Part shown: positions 7,000 through 14,659 of the stretch, one piece after another | Position numbering within the stretch: the first letter of the stretch is position 1 | Layout: the number at the start of each line of letters is the position of its first letter | Assembly: GCA_905213155.1 (NCBI GenBank) | Contig: CAJMHI010000016.1 | Location: 1 to 37,006, forward strand | Direction: 5' to 3' | DNA: 37,006 bases | Source of the DNA: an uncultured Acidaminococcus sp. | GTDB taxonomy: Bacteria > Bacillota > Negativicutes > Acidaminococcales > Acidaminococcaceae | Notes under the pieces: generated by a model | What the model was told of the DNA's origin: nothing | What the model saw: only the letters and a program-made list of their open reading frames with translations | Databases searched by the model: none | Made by a program: the position numbers and the translations under genes

Positions 7000-8764
7000 C
7001 AGCTTCACCCTCTTCCGCCAGTTCTGCAAAAGCTTGTTCCATCTCCTTGTTCAGTGCGGCAAATTTTTCTGCCCGCTCGTTTTCCGGAATGTATTTGGCA
7101 CGGCCAATCTGTTCCCGGACGGGCATATCAATGATCCGATCCAGGTTGACATGTTTGCTAATAGCATCCAGTGCCTTTTCATACCAGGAAATGATCAGTT
7201 TCAGCATGTCGTACTGTTTTTCCAGAGAAGTATAGGTATCAATTTCGTCAAATGAGTTCTGATGCAGGAAATCTTCCCGGATGGACCGGGCACATTCCAT
7301 GGTGATCCGGTCCTTAAATCCCAGGGCATCAATACCCACCAGACGGACGATTTCGTTCAGGCTGGATTCTTCCTGAAGAATTTCCATAGTCGTCCCCACC
7401 AGCTTGGACCAATCAGCAGCAACTTTTTCATCATAATACGCCCGTAGCCGGTCAGAATACAGGGAATAGCTCTGCAACCAGTCAATGGCCGGGAAATGCC
7501 GGGCATACGCCAGTGCCGAGGACAGGCACCAGAACACCTTAACAATTCGCAGCGTTGCCTGAGATACCGGTTCAGAAATATCGCCGCCAGGAGGGGACAC
7601 GGCTCCAATAGCGGAAACGGCACCTACCCGGTCGTCTTTGCCAAGGCATTCTACTTCGCCAGCCCGTTCATAGTATTCTGCCAGACGGGAGGACAGATAC
7701 GCAGGGTACCCTTCTTCACCGGGCATTTCTTCCAAACGAGAGGACATTTCCCGCAGGGCTTCTGCCCAACGGGACGTGGAGTCAGCCATAATAGCTACCT
7801 TGTATCCCATATCCCGATAATATTCGGCGATGGTAATCCCCGTATAGATAGAAGCTTCCCGGGCAGCCACCGGCATATCTGAGGTATTGGCAATAAGTAC
7901 CGTCCGTTTCATCAGAGGCAGTCCCGTACGAGGATCTTTCAGAGCGGGGAATTCGTTCAGCACGTCGGTCATTTCGTTGCCCCGTTCGCCGCAGCCTACG
8001 TAAACGATAATATCCGCATCCGCCCACTTGGCCAGCTGGTGCTGAATCACCGTTTTACCGCTGCCAAAAGGTCCCGGAACAGCGGCCACACCGCCTTTAG
8101 CAATCGGGAACAGGGTATCAATGACGCGCTGCCCTGTTACCATAGGTTCTTCCGGCGGCAGTTTCATTTTGTAAGGACGTGCCACACGCACAGGCCATTG
8201 CTGCAGCATGGGGAAGCTTTTTACTTCTCCCTTGGCATTTTTTAATTTGTACACAGGGTCTACAATGGTTGCTTCCCCGCTGTACACCCATTCCACCACG
8301 CCGCTTTCCTTAGGCGGCACCATGATTTTATGAAGTACGGTAGGGGTTTCTTGCACGGTGCCGATCACATCGCCGCCAGAAACAGTATCGCCTACTTTAG
8401 CAGTAGGGACAAATTCCCATTTTTTGCTCCGATCCAGCTTATCGACTTCAATGCCTCTGCTAATGCGGTCACCGGATAATTTATAAATCTCTTCCAAAGG
8501 ACGCTGGATCCCGTCGAAAATACTTTCTATCAGGCCGGGAGCCAGTTCCACGCTCATAGGCATGCCGGTAGATTCCACAGGCTCGCCCGGCCCCATGCCT
8601 GCGGTTTCTTCGTAAACCTGAATGGAAGCTTTATCATCTCTCAGTTCAATGACTTCGCCGATCAGATGTCTATCACTGACGCGTACCATATCATGCAGTT
8701 CCACGCCCTTCATCCCTTCGGCGACGATCAAAGGACCGGATACTTTTACAATCTTTCCAATCAC
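6992..8764 (-). CDS. ntpA: V-type ATPase catalytic subunit A
   Basis: A 590-residue protein starting with a GTG codon (MIGKIVKVSGPLIVAEGM). Walker A is GPFGSGKT (231-238; Lys237), followed by the GERGNE segment with catalytic Glu260, and the Walker B region VAIMADSTSRWAEALREMSS. The non-homologous region typical of A subunits (about 110-190, with GDTVSGGDVIGTV) separates it from F-type beta. Length matches the family. It hydrolyses ATP (or makes it) in the A3B3 head. Nine bases separate it from the F-subunit gene. Confidence 0.97.
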   Translation of the reverse strand: MIGKIVKVSGPLIVAEGMKGVELHDMVRVSDRHLIGEVIELRDDKASIQVYEETAGMGPGEPVESTGMPMSVELAPGLIESIFDGIQRPLEEIYKLSGDRISRGIEVDKLDRSKKWEFVPTAKVGDTVSGGDVIGTVQETPTVLHKIMVPPKESGVVEWVYSGEATIVDPVYKLKNAKGEVKSFPMLQQWPVRVARPYKMKLPPEEPMVTGQRVIDTLFPIAKGGVAAVPGPFGSGKTVIQHQLAKWADADIIVYVGCGERGNEMTDVLNEFPALKDPRTGLPLMKRTVLIANTSDMPVAAREASIYTGITIAEYYRDMGYKVAIMADSTSRWAEALREMSSRLEEMPGEEGYPAYLSSRLAEYYERAGEVECLGKDDRVGAVSAIGAVSPPGGDISEPVSQATLRIVKVFWCLSSALAYARHFPAIDWLQSYSLYSDRLRAYYDEKVAADWSKLVGTTMEILQEESSLNEIVRLVGIDALGFKDRITMECARSIREDFLHQNSFDEIDTYTSLEKQYDMLKLIISWYEKALDAISKHVNLDRIIDMPVREQIGRAKYIPENERAEKFAALNKEMEQAFAELAEEGEADA

Positions 8765-8773
8765 GATCGTTCC

Positions 8774-9100
8774 CTACCCTTCCTTGAACAGAATATCGGC
8801 CCCCACTGCCTTTTCCACATTTTCCTTAACACGGCGCATTCCGATCCCCAGGGATTTTCCACCGCCGGGAATAGGGATGATTGCAGGAAAGGTAGCAGTC
8901 GCATACTCGTTGATAACCGTCTGCGCTTTTTGTGCTGCGGTCTCCGTGATATAAATCACCACGTACCCCGCATCCGCCAAACGGTGGATCCGGCGGGTAA
9001 TCTGTTCTTCCGTTGCATCATAGAACACATCAAACCCCACCGCTTTAAAGATCATCACGGAGCTGGGATCACCGATAACTGCGATTTTTTTCTTGTCCAT
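8774..9100 (-). CDS. ntpG: V-type ATPase subunit F (NtpG)
   Basis: A 108-residue protein starting MDKKKIAVIGDPSSVMIFKA. The opening IAVIGD and the later VVIYITETAA and PAIIPIPG segments fit the Rossmann-like F subunit that binds the D axle in the central stalk. The start at 9100 is backed by GGGAGGA 6 bases upstream; a longer frame exists but its first Met lies in the ribosome-binding region. Position between C and A matches ntpG in the E. hirae operon. Confidence 0.92.
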   Translation of the reverse strand: MDKKKIAVIGDPSSVMIFKAVGFDVFYDATEEQITRRIHRLADAGYVVIYITETAAQKAQTVINEYATATFPAIIPIPGGGKSLGIGMRRVKENVEKAVGADILFKEG

Positions 9101-9126
9101 ATTGTTTCCTCCCAAGCTTCCGTCAT

Positions 9127-10122
9127 TTATGCATAAATTCCTGGCAGTTGGGGTTCAAAGTGGCCTTCCAGTGCGCCAAAAATCATCCGCAGTGCTTCTG
9201 CTTCCGTTTCCCTTGCCAGGAGAAAGGCAACAACGGGCCCCAGGGAGTGCGTATCCCACCGTGCCCGGCGGATGATTCCCTCCAGAAGGTCCTTCATCTG
9301 CTTAGGCAGCACCGCAAGTTCCCCCGTCTGGGCAAATTCGTTGATGGCTTGCAGAAGTTCGCTCCCATGGCTTCCCCGGTTTAAGCGTCCGCCTAACTGC
9401 TCGGCAGGCACATCCAGGCACTCTTCAAATACCTGTGGGGGAATATCACCACAGGGTACCAAAACCTGGCTCAGCTGAGGACGTTCCCAATTCAGGTTCT
9501 GGGCACGGATCAAGCTGATAGTATTTTGAAAATCCGCCCACAGAGAAAAATAGGAACAAATAAATCCGTTTTCTTGTTTCTCCTCCAGGACTTTTTCTGC
9601 TTCCTCAAAAAGGGCTTTATCCAACCGGGCGCTGAGGCGGAACGGGTCGGCTTCCCAGGCCATACTGCCTTCAATTTCATCCATCGCCTTCCGGTACACC
9701 GGAGGCAGATCTTCGTAATATTTGGTCTGCACCATATCTTTCAACAGATCCAGGGAAAAGTTGCCTCCCTCCTGCAAGATAGCATCTGCAGGAGTTCCTA
9801 AAAGTCTTGCTTTCAGCAGCACTTTCAGGTTGTGGGTATCCACTCGCAGAAGAAACAATCCAGTGAGTGCCGCATCCGGTGTCAGTTCCTGTACCCGTTT
9901 TCTGGTCAGCTGCAATTGGGAGCGGACCAAAAGATCAATATCTCCTGTTGTCGTTTCTTGTTCTGCCGCTGCATTTTCTCCATAGCCGGTTTCCAAAAGC
10001 AGTTTCATTGCTTCTTTGGTGCTGGAAGCCTCTGCAATCCGACGGATTTGGGCAGCGCTGAGCAAATGCGTGGACAGAACCCCGATACGGCCCAGGGCAT
10101 ATTCATAACTGGGCTGGGGCAT
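9127..10122 (-). CDS. ntpC: V-type ATPase subunit C
   Basis: A 331-residue, largely helical protein that couples the membrane ring to the central stalk (homologue of eukaryotic subunit d). It begins YEYALGRIGVLSTHLLSAAQ and contains LLRVDTHNLKVLLKARLLG, the family's most recognisable segment, near residues 90-108. The start is 1 base after the E stop, and its GGAGGTGA ribosome binding site lies inside the E gene, again pointing to coupled translation. Confidence 0.93.
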   Translation of the reverse strand: MPQPSYEYALGRIGVLSTHLLSAAQIRRIAEASSTKEAMKLLLETGYGENAAAEQETTTGDIDLLVRSQLQLTRKRVQELTPDAALTGLFLLRVDTHNLKVLLKARLLGTPADAILQEGGNFSLDLLKDMVQTKYYEDLPPVYRKAMDEIEGSMAWEADPFRLSARLDKALFEEAEKVLEEKQENGFICSYFSLWADFQNTISLIRAQNLNWERPQLSQVLVPCGDIPPQVFEECLDVPAEQLGGRLNRGSHGSELLQAINEFAQTGELAVLPKQMKDLLEGIIRRARWDTHSLGPVVAFLLARETEAEALRMIFGALEGHFEPQLPGIYA

Positions 10123-10123
10123 C

Positions 10124-10732
10124 CTACTTCACCTCCGGGCCAAACAGGATCCTGGCGACCTGGTATTCCTCCGCATTTCGTACATCTTCTAATAACGAGG
10201 CAAAGGAGCCATCGTAGTCGCAGGTCTCCCCTTCCAGCAAAAGACCGCCTTGAAAATCCGCGTTTTTATCCGAAAGAGCCAATTTCCCTGCTTTGCCTTG
10301 TTTTTCCAGGGCTGCATTGATTCTTCCCAAGAAGTCATCGGTATACCGGCCCCGGTCCTCCGTAGGTACCACCAGTTGTTCCGTTCCGGTAATATCGCTA
10401 TCCAGTACCGTATGGAGAATCAGATCTTCCCAGGCTTTTCCAGATAGGGCAGTGACTTTCTCCGCGGCCTTTTGGAAGGCCTCTGCCAGAACTTCCCGCT
10501 CGCTTTGCAACGTGTTTTTGCGATTTTCCAGCTCCGCTACGAGTTTCTGACGGGACGCTGCTTCTTCTGCGTCCTTTTGGGCCTTGGTTGCGATTTCCTC
10601 GGCCTGGGTTTTGGCGGCAGCAAGGATTTTTTCCCGTTCTTTCCGGGCTTTTTCTACGGCAGCGGATTGGATGGCCGCCGCTTCCTGTTTGGCTTCATCT
10701 TCTATCTTTTGAATGATCTTATCGCCTGCCAC
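10124..10732 (-). CDS. ntpE: V-type ATPase subunit E (peripheral stalk)
   Basis: A 202-residue protein. The first half (about 5-105) is an Ala/Glu/Lys-rich coiled coil (EAAAIQSAAVEKARKEREKI), the second half a globular domain that binds the head. I chose the GTG at 10732 (VAGDKIIQKIEDEAKQEA) because GAGGGGG stands about 8 bases upstream and because it leaves 16 bases after the K stop; the frame is open further upstream, but only within the K gene. With the small 103-residue subunit it forms the stator stalk. Confidence 0.92.
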   Translation of the reverse strand: MAGDKIIQKIEDEAKQEAAAIQSAAVEKARKEREKILAAAKTQAEEIATKAQKDAEEAASRQKLVAELENRKNTLQSEREVLAEAFQKAAEKVTALSGKAWEDLILHTVLDSDITGTEQLVVPTEDRGRYTDDFLGRINAALEKQGKAGKLALSDKNADFQGGLLLEGETCDYDGSFASLLEDVRNAEEYQVARILFGPEVK

Positions 10733-10748
10733 GACACATCCCCCTCTC

Positions 10749-11225
10749 TTAGATCTTAATCCCGTTAACCATGATGAAGGAGATGAGCAGGGACAGTACC
10801 GCATAGGTTTCTACCATGGCGGTAAGGATAATGCCTTTACCAGTTTCTTCCGGACGTCTGGCAGTCAAATAAATACCTGCTGCTGCTGCCTTGCCCTGAT
10901 AAATCCCGGATAGCAGTCCCCCAATCCCCATGGGGACACCGGCGAACAAAAAGGCCAGGCCTTGGCCGGTTGTCAGTTCTTTAATATTGCCGTCCACAAC
11001 GCCCAAATTCAGAATAATAATAAACGCGATCAAAAGTCCATAAATCCCCTGGGTTCCCGGCAATGCCTGCAGCACAAGTACGCTACCGAACTTATCCGGG
11101 TCTTCACTGACGACACCACTGGCCGCTTCGCCGGCGATACCAACGCCCATGGCACTGCCGCTGCCTGCAAGTCCTGCAGCAATTGCCGCTCCGCCAAACG
11201 CCAGCGCTGTTCCCAAAGTAATCAT
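10749..11225 (-). CDS. ntpK: V-type ATPase membrane rotor subunit K, sodium-type
   Basis: A 158-residue duplicated proteolipid with four membrane helices. The ion site residues known from E. hirae NtpK (Leu61, Thr64, Gln65, Gln110, Glu139) have clear counterparts: Leu55, Thr58 and Gln59 in LPGTQG, Gln110 in GIYQGK and Glu139 in VETYA. All five are kept, which predicts sodium rather than proton transport. The first hairpin lacks a carboxylate at the matching helix, also as in NtpK. RBS GGAGG lies upstream of the ATG at 11225. Located between I and E as in the ntp operon. Confidence 0.96.
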   Translation of the reverse strand: MITLGTALAFGGAAIAAGLAGSGSAMGVGIAGEAASGVVSEDPDKFGSVLVLQALPGTQGIYGLLIAFIIILNLGVVDGNIKELTTGQGLAFLFAGVPMGIGGLLSGIYQGKAAAAGIYLTARRPEETGKGIILTAMVETYAVLSLLISFIMVNGIKI

Positions 11226-11239
11226 AATGATTTCCTCCT

Positions 11240-13096
11240 TTATTTGGTAATATCCGTATATTTCGTCCGAAATGCCAACGGCATAAATGCCCGGCCGCCC
11301 GCTTCAAAGAATTTGCCAAAAAACTCAATATATTGCAGCCGGCTGCTATGAACAAAGGCCCCCAGCACATTGATCATAATATTGAAATAGTGCCCGGCCA
11401 GCAGTACCACAATTGCGACCACAATGCCAAGGGGACCAGCACCCCACAACATTTTTGCTATGGTATTGATCACCATGGCAATTACGCCGGTTGAAAGCCC
11501 CAGGGCAAAAATCCGGGAGTAGCTTAACAGGTCGCTTAGATACCCGCTGATATTATACAGGCTTAAAAGTCCGCCTAACAGGCGCCGGAAAATGTTTTTC
11601 TTGTCCCGGCCGCCAAAGAGCAGGATAATGCCGGCTCCCAAAATCGCCACATAGTTTCCCACCGGACCAGGGACAACCGCCATCAGCAAAAAGCCCAAAA
11701 ACAGGATCAGCCAGCTGATCTGGTCGCAGATGGCGCCCATAATATCGCCCTCGCGCCAGAGCAGGTAGATTTTTAGCAGCATGCCGCCCACCAGGTGTAA
11801 AACGCCCAGAACGTAGCACAACAGCAGCATTTTCATAGGTTCCTTCATGGGGACAAAGAGCAGTGGATGCCATTCCAGGCCAAACCAGCCGCCGAACATG
11901 ATGCCCCACAAAATGGTAGAGATACTGCCAAAAAATACCACATAGGCCAGTTTCCCCGCAAATCCTTCCGGGCGGAATTTTTTCAGGGCAAAATACAGCA
12001 TGGCTGTCATCACCAGACCATATCCGGCATCGGACATCATCATGCCAAAGAAGATAAAATGAAACGGTGCCATAATAAGATCCGGGTCGATCGTTCCCGC
12101 TTTGGGCAGGGAATAGAGTTCTACCACGCCTTCATAGGGACGCACCAGCTTGCTATTTTCCAGGACAGACGGCGGAATTTCGCCCTCTTTAGGATCACGG
12201 AAGGAGACGGCATAGGCATCGGTTACGCTTTGTAGCACCTTTTCTACCCGTTTAGTCCGGTCTTTCCGAACCCAGCCTTCTACCTTAAAGGCACTGACCG
12301 TTTCTTCCCCGGCATTTTGCAGCCGGTCGCCCGCCGCAGCCAGTTGATCATAATACAGTTCGATCTGGTGCTTATCCTGGGCCGCTTTTCGGGTTTCTTC
12401 CCGCAGGGCAGCTACTTTACTTTCTTTTTCTTCCGCTTCCTGCAGGAGCTCTCCCCGCACATCTTTAGCAAGGCCGCTGCGTTTGGGCAGCACCGCTTCG
12501 CTGAAGTTATGACTTTTCAGCACCCGCTGCACCGCATCATCCGCTTCGTTGTGGCACAGAACCAGGATGGTCTGATCGTCCTGTGTCGCCCCGTAGGGGG
12601 TGATATCCGCCGGATAATCAGCCAATTCTTCCCGGACTGCTTCCACCTCATTTACAGGAAGAAAACCGGCATGTACCCGTGTTTCTTCCGTAAAGCTCAG
12701 CTGTTCCAGAGGAATATCCAGATCTTGCCAGAGCAGAAGGCTTTCAGCCTGGGTACGGAGCGCCGCTGCCTCGCTTTCCAGCGAAGCAATCTTACTGGCT
12801 ACCGTATCAACTTTTTCCGTCAATTCCCGTCCCGTTTGATTCTCTTTTAAAAAATCTCCCCAGGAAATTTTTTCTTTCTGGGGAATCAGAGGATTCTTGG
12901 CCCCGTTTTGCACCATAAAGCGCAGTACTTGTCCAGCTTTATCCAGCTGGGCACTGATTTCTTCCGCACCCGGTAAAGTTTTGCTTTCGCCCTCTTTTTC
13001 CAGCATAACGCTGCCGTCTTTTTGGAGTGCCAAAAGTAGTGTTTCCCGGTCGGCTTTCAGTGCATACAGCGTGATTTTTTGCATAGGGACTAACAT
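11240..13096 (-). CDS. ntpI: V-type ATPase subunit I (membrane stator, a-subunit)
   Basis: A 618-residue protein with a long soluble N-terminal half containing coiled coils (about 90-130 and 215-270) and a membrane half from about residue 340 with seven to eight hydrophobic segments. The motif LSYSRIFALGL holds the conserved membrane arginine that releases ions from the K ring. Start at 13096 overlaps the end of the preceding gene by 7 bases (ATGTTAG) and has AAAGG upstream; a second in-frame ATG at 13084 has no ribosome binding site. Confidence 0.95.
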   Translation of the reverse strand: MLVPMQKITLYALKADRETLLLALQKDGSVMLEKEGESKTLPGAEEISAQLDKAGQVLRFMVQNGAKNPLIPQKEKISWGDFLKENQTGRELTEKVDTVASKIASLESEAAALRTQAESLLLWQDLDIPLEQLSFTEETRVHAGFLPVNEVEAVREELADYPADITPYGATQDDQTILVLCHNEADDAVQRVLKSHNFSEAVLPKRSGLAKDVRGELLQEAEEKESKVAALREETRKAAQDKHQIELYYDQLAAAGDRLQNAGEETVSAFKVEGWVRKDRTKRVEKVLQSVTDAYAVSFRDPKEGEIPPSVLENSKLVRPYEGVVELYSLPKAGTIDPDLIMAPFHFIFFGMMMSDAGYGLVMTAMLYFALKKFRPEGFAGKLAYVVFFGSISTILWGIMFGGWFGLEWHPLLFVPMKEPMKMLLLCYVLGVLHLVGGMLLKIYLLWREGDIMGAICDQISWLILFLGFLLMAVVPGPVGNYVAILGAGIILLFGGRDKKNIFRRLLGGLLSLYNISGYLSDLLSYSRIFALGLSTGVIAMVINTIAKMLWGAGPLGIVVAIVVLLAGHYFNIMINVLGAFVHSSRLQYIEFFGKFFEAGGRAFMPLAFRTKYTDITK

Positions 13097-13401
13097 TCAA
13101 TCACGACCTTTTTCAGGATATGCTCCACGGCCTGATCCAGATTTTCTCTGGCCGCCTGGGCTCGTTCCGCATCCTTTTTCCGGTTTTCTTCCACCAGGGC
13201 TGCTGCGTCATTTTTTGCCGCCGCTTCCGCCTCTGCAATCGTTTCCGCAGCTTTTTTTCTGGCAGCTTCAATAAGAGCCGCCGCTTCCTGCTGCGCCGTG
13301 GTCTGAGCCTCCCGTACAGTCTGCCGGGCCGCTACGCTGGCGTCTTTCTTCAAGGCATCTGCTTTCTGTTCCGCTGTTTTAATATCTTCCAACATGGACA
13401 T
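13090..13401 (-). CDS. ntpF: V-type ATPase small peripheral stalk subunit (G/H, NtpF)
   Basis: A 103-residue protein that is almost entirely one Ala/Glu/Lys/Arg-rich coiled coil (KKAAETIAEAEAAAKNDAAA). This is the expected shape of the small stator partner of subunit E, and its position as first gene matches ntpF. The start at 13401 has GGTGGTGAG close upstream; Met3 is an alternative. Assignment rests on composition and operon position, since sequence conservation in this subunit is low. Confidence 0.88.
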   Translation of the reverse strand: MSMLEDIKTAEQKADALKKDASVAARQTVREAQTTAQQEAAALIEAARKKAAETIAEAEAAAKNDAAALVEENRKKDAERAQAARENLDQAVEHILKKVVIEC

Positions 13402-13453
13402 GGTCTCACCACCTTCACGATATGATCAAGACAACATACTTCATTTGAGCCAC

Positions 13454-13476
13454 AGCGCAGCAAAAAATACTGCGCT
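13454..13476 (-). promoter_or_regulatory. Hairpin in the leader of the V-ATPase transcript
   Basis: AGCGCAG (13454-13460) and CTGCGCT (13470-13476) form a perfect 7-base stem with a 9-base A-rich loop, about 55 bases before the first start codon and just after the predicted transcription start. No T-run follows on the minus strand, so it is more likely an mRNA-stabilising or regulatory structure than a terminator. Confidence 0.5.
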
Positions 13477-13491
13477 CTAGTTCATAAATGT

Positions 13492-13523
13492 ATTATACTA
13501 TAAATTAGGAGTTTTGGTATACC
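13492..13523 (-). promoter_or_regulatory. Probable V-ATPase operon promoter
   Basis: A perfect TATAAT on the minus strand (13492-13497) lies about 90 bases before the first V-ATPase gene. No good -35 hexamer is found; the -35 position is taken by the palindrome GGTATACC (13516-13523), which could bind an activator such as the divergent LysR protein. Confidence 0.55.
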
Positions 13524-13526
13524 TTT

Positions 13527-13555
13527 TTGTAACAGTCCGCCATGCCGATTATATT
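13527..13555 (+). promoter_or_regulatory. Probable promoter of the LysR gene
   Basis: TTGTAA (13527-13532), 17-base spacer, TATATT (13550-13555), about 85 bases before the ATG at 13640. Confidence 0.55.
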
Positions 13556-13639
13556 TTATTTGTTACGTTGCCCCGCTCCATACGGCCTTATAAGCCCCTG
13601 TTAAAAAACCATACCTGCAGAAAGGAAGGGAACAGATTC

Positions 13640-14560
13640 ATGGATTTTCGAGAACTCCAATATGTTATTACCGTAGCAGACTGCCAGAACATTACCCAGG
13701 CCGCCAAACAATTGTATATTTCCCAGCCTTCTCTCAGCTATGCCCTGGGACAGATCGAAAAAGAGGTGGGCGCCAAACTGTTTGACCGCTCCCAGCAGCC
13801 CATTGTGCTGACCGACGCCGGACGGATTTATGTAAAAGGAGCCCGGGAAATCCTGCAAAAGCGCACCGATATCAAAAACCGCCTGGCCGATCTCAGGGAA
13901 GGGCAAGGCGCTAAAATTAGTTTAGGTATTCCTGCAGAACGGGCAGGCTATATGCTACCAGCCATCATTAACCGGTTCCGTGCCAAATTCCCGGATTCAG
14001 AGTTCTTTATTAAAGAAGCGGGCACGGAAGAACTGATGGAAATGCTGAAAAATAACAAAGTTACCTTTCTCATCGTTCCCCGGGACGCCGATGACGTTCC
14101 GGTACAAATGACCACAGAGCTTATCTATCACGAAACAGTACAGCTCATTGCCGCGGAAAATGCCTTTTCCAGCGACATGTTTCTGGACGAGGAAAAACGC
14201 CTGGTGGATCTGCGGAAGATTGCCCGGCTGCCTTTTATCGGCATCAAAAAACGCCATTCCATTTATTGGAAAGTCCGGAAAATCTTCAAAGAATATGACA
14301 TTGCCCCCCACCTGCTTATGGAAGTGGAAAGCAGTATGACTGCCACCCAGCTGGCTGCCTGCGGACTGGGCTTTACCCTGGTGCCCCGCCGGGCTAAAAA
14401 GATTCTCGGCCCGGACGCGCCCCGCTATTGCTACGAATATTCCACTTCTCCCGTGCAGTGGGACATTAACGCCATCTATAAAAAAGGCGCCTACCTGAAC
14501 AAGGCAGAGCGCTATTTTCTGGATTTGATGAAAGAAGAATTTGGCAGACGCCGGGAATAA
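13640..14560 (+). CDS. LysR-family transcriptional regulator
   Basis: A 306-residue protein. The winged helix is at the N-terminus (residues 1-60, with ITQAAKQLYISQPSLSYALG), followed by the linker helix and the two-lobed effector-binding domain (about 90-300). The start at 13640 has GGAAGGG about 9 bases upstream; the frame stays open further 5' but lacks a ribosome binding site there. It is divergent from the V-ATPase operon and convergent with the aconitase-family gene, so either could be its target. The effector is unknown. Confidence 0.92.
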   Translation: MDFRELQYVITVADCQNITQAAKQLYISQPSLSYALGQIEKEVGAKLFDRSQQPIVLTDAGRIYVKGAREILQKRTDIKNRLADLREGQGAKISLGIPAERAGYMLPAIINRFRAKFPDSEFFIKEAGTEELMEMLKNNKVTFLIVPRDADDVPVQMTTELIYHETVQLIAAENAFSSDMFLDEEKRLVDLRKIARLPFIGIKKRHSIYWKVRKIFKEYDIAPHLLMEVESSMTATQLAACGLGFTLVPRRAKKILGPDAPRYCYEYSTSPVQWDINAIYKKGAYLNKAERYFLDLMKEEFGRRRE

Positions 14561-14565
14561 CAAAT

Positions 14566-14618
14566 ACGAAAAGGCCCCGTTGGAAGACTTCTCCTTCTTC
14601 CAGCGAGGCTCTTTTCGT
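14566..14618. terminator. Bidirectional terminator between LysR and hydratase genes
   Basis: A long hairpin: ACGAAAAG (14566-14573) pairs with CTTTTCGT (14611-14618) and the inner arms continue (TGGAAGA with TCTTCCA) with one bulge and few mismatches. T-runs appear on both strands at the foot of the inner stem, suiting two converging genes. Confidence 0.8.
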
Positions 14619-14659
14619 GTTGGTTTCACTCTATAAAGGGAAATTAAGAGGAAAGCGGA

